DNA of 23,736 bases. It comes from DASYXT01 sp035934555. GTDB taxonomy: Bacteria > Verrucomicrobiota > Verrucomicrobiia > Limisphaerales > UBA8199. Positions 22,401 through 23,736 of this stretch are shown here, piece after piece; positions within the stretch are counted from its first letter, which is position 1; every line of letters begins with the position of its first letter. The stretch lies in NCBI GenBank assembly GCA_035934555.1, contig DASYXT010000129.1:1-23736 (forward strand), written 5' to 3'. The position numbers and the translations under genes were made by a program. The notes under the pieces are model-generated. The model saw only the letters and a program-made list of their open reading frames with translations, did no database searches and was not told the DNA's origin.

Positions 22401-23573
22401 TCATTGTTGCAGTTGCGGTATCTGGCTTGCGTTAGGCGGTGGTCCAGGGATCAAGGTGTTGTAATCGGAAACCACATCGGGCCGATGTTGGGCAGCGTAA
22501 ATGTCGGGGTCCCAGAAGCCAACGGGACTGCCAATCCAAATCCGGTCCATCTGAAACCATGTTCGCTCCTCGACAATCTGATCGGCCTTGCGCAGCCAAG
22601 AGATAACCGCTGATCCCGTGTCGTAGCCGGTATCGGAATAGCATTGCGGATTATAGACGGCCAGCCGGTCGAAGATCGTATTCGTCAGCGTTGGCGGGTA
22701 GTCCGGAGAAATGAAGTAGGCCGGAAGTTGGGGATTAGCCTGAAGAATCGGGTCCTCGATGTAGCCGCCCGGATTAAGAAAAGGCGGGCGGAAGTAAAAC
22801 GCGCTCCATGTGATCTGGTACCCCACGACGTAAGGGGATTCTGTGCCGCGCCAATACTTCGTGACGATTTCCATCGCCGCCGCCTTGGCGAGATCGGTGC
22901 CTGGAGTTGTAATAACCGTATTGGGCGTCCCAATCTGCCCAGGCGGTGTAACGGTGTAAGTGCCGTCCCCGTTGGACACCGGCGATGCTGTCGCCATGTT
23001 CGCAGCGACAGACCAGTAGAGCCGGTTTTCCAAGTAGTCCCTATACAACGGCCATGAATTTTCAAAGTAGTCTTGCAGCAGCCGAATGACATATTGGTTG
23101 GCTGTCGCCTCCGTGTTGTTGGCCCCTTGCAGCGCAAAAAAATAACGCGGATGCTTGAGAATATTAAGTCCCAACTCAACCGGCACGATAGAGAATTTGT
23201 CGGGTGGTGTGTCAAACGACAGCCCCTCCGAAACTACAATCAGAATCGCCAAGCCGCCCGGTTGGCGCTGGACCTTGCAGGAAAGGACCTTTGTGACATT
23301 GCCACTTGAATCCTGAAGCAGCGTGCCCCGGCCATACTCAATCAGCTTTTGAAGCGCAACGCCCCATGGCAGGCTGAAGCGATGCGTCAGCGTCGCCTGT
23401 TCCGCTCGCTCGATTTCCGGCGAATCGGGCAATTCCTCGGGCGTTTTCGATTCAATATCGATCAGCCCTGTCATGTCCATCGCAATGACCTGATTGGGAT
23501 TAATCGGCGTGCCGATTAAACCGCCAAGGCCATTGGCCCAGTCAAGGCCGCTAGGGTATGGGTCAAATGACAT
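22401..23573 (-). CDS. Unidentified 390-aa protein, probably phage/element structural
   Basis: No family recognised. It is a soluble protein rich in aromatic residues, Pro and Asn, without signal peptide or helix-rich membrane parts. Notable stretches are 'VLSCKVQRQPGGLAILIVVS', 'NILKHPRYFFALQGANNTEA', 'NSWPLYRDYLENRLYW' and 'YWRGTESPYVVGYQITWSAF'. The composition resembles virion or baseplate components. The start at 23573 has a very good GGGGAGG ribosome site, placed in the 3' end of the upstream gene. The stop is one base from the next gene. Being second in a packed minus-strand set beyond the tRNA-Leu scar supports an element origin. Confidence 0.6.
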   Translation of the reverse strand: MSFDPYPSGLDWANGLGGLIGTPINPNQVIAMDMTGLIDIESKTPEELPDSPEIERAEQATLTHRFSLPWGVALQKLIEYGRGTLLQDSSGNVTKVLSCKVQRQPGGLAILIVVSEGLSFDTPPDKFSIVPVELGLNILKHPRYFFALQGANNTEATANQYVIRLLQDYFENSWPLYRDYLENRLYWSVAANMATASPVSNGDGTYTVTPPGQIGTPNTVITTPGTDLAKAAAMEIVTKYWRGTESPYVVGYQITWSAFYFRPPFLNPGGYIEDPILQANPQLPAYFISPDYPPTLTNTIFDRLAVYNPQCYSDTGYDTGSAVISWLRKADQIVEERTWFQMDRIWIGSPVGFWDPDIYAAQHRPDVVSDYNTLIPGPPPNASQIPQLQQ

Positions 23574-23576
23574 AAG

Positions 23577-23736
23577 TTAAACCTCCCCAGTCTGGCGCAA
23601 GATTTCCTCAGCCGCGCGGCGCACACGTCCGGCCAGCCGCTCCACGACAACCGCCTGGCGTTGCGGGCGGGCCGCAATCCACGAGTCCCAGACATGCACT
23701 ATGTGCTGATCGCCCATGAGTTGTATGGAAAGCGCG
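23577..23736 (-). CDS. 3' end of an unidentified gene (truncated by window edge)
   Basis: The last 52 codons read 'SIQLMGDQHIVHVWDSWIAA', 'RPQRQAVVVERLAGRVRR' and 'AAEEILRQTGEV' before a TAA at 23577. The end is helical and Arg/Ala-rich. Three bases separate its stop from the next ATG, and it contains that gene's ribosome-binding site, so they are co-translated. Too little is visible to name it. Confidence 0.6.
   Translation of the reverse strand, partial: ALSIQLMGDQHIVHVWDSWIAARPQRQAVVVERLAGRVRRAAEEILRQTGEV

Overview
The window looks like a high-GC chromosomal segment of a Verrucomicrobiota bacterium, probably of the Pedosphaera/Limisphaerales type. The clues are the Tat-exported Gfo/Idh/MocA oxidoreductases, the secreted LamG/Ig protein, a protease carrying the 'LPPELQRRFGYDP' motif, and GC-rich palindromic dispersed repeats. 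No rRNA or taxonomic marker gene is present, so this placement is an inference from protein style.

Region 1-5.5 kb is ordinary chromosome. It starts with the first codons of a minus-strand gene behind a perfect operator-like palindrome. RNase D, a small conserved-looking protein, a RarD-type EamA transporter, a DUF433-like remnant, a quinone-oxidoreductase-like MDR enzyme and a Tat-exported Gfo/Idh/MocA oxidoreductase follow, all on the minus strand. Region 5.6-11.8 kb is a plus-strand carbohydrate cluster: a zinc alcohol dehydrogenase, a two-domain mannose-6-phosphate-isomerase-like protein (GTGA overlap), a galactosamine/glucosamine-6-phosphate isomerase, a second Tat-exported Gfo/Idh/MocA enzyme and a cytoplasmic one (ATGA overlap). 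Together they suggest oxidation or epimerisation of sugars outside the cytoplasm, followed by entry of phosphosugars into glycolysis. MiaE (tRNA hydroxylase), a DksA/TraR-like protein lacking its zinc cysteines and a secreted DUF4142 protein follow.

Region 13.8-17.9 kb has the look of an acquired island. It holds an inverted-repeat element, tRNA-Thr(UGU) with encoded CCA, a frameshifted gene preceded by helically phased GGTTACC repeats, and a compact three-gene minus-strand operon. That operon is a TIGR04255-family protein plus two small unknown proteins, each junction overlapping by ATGA. Behind it lie a multiply frameshifted P63C-domain pseudogene and a LamG scrap. The TIGR04255 operon is the best candidate for an undescribed system.

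Region 17.9-20.6 kb holds a secreted trypsin-like serine protease and a secreted LamG/Ig protein. A 121-bp tandem array of palindromic repeats lies at 20.59-20.87 kb. At 20.97 kb the 5' half of a tRNA-Leu breaks off in the anticodon arm, which resembles an attachment-site scar. Beyond it, to the right edge, a tightly packed minus-strand operon of unfamiliar genes looks phage- or island-derived: a partial gene, a 390-residue protein, an HEAGH metallopeptidase-like protein, a Cys-rich small protein and a gene remnant.
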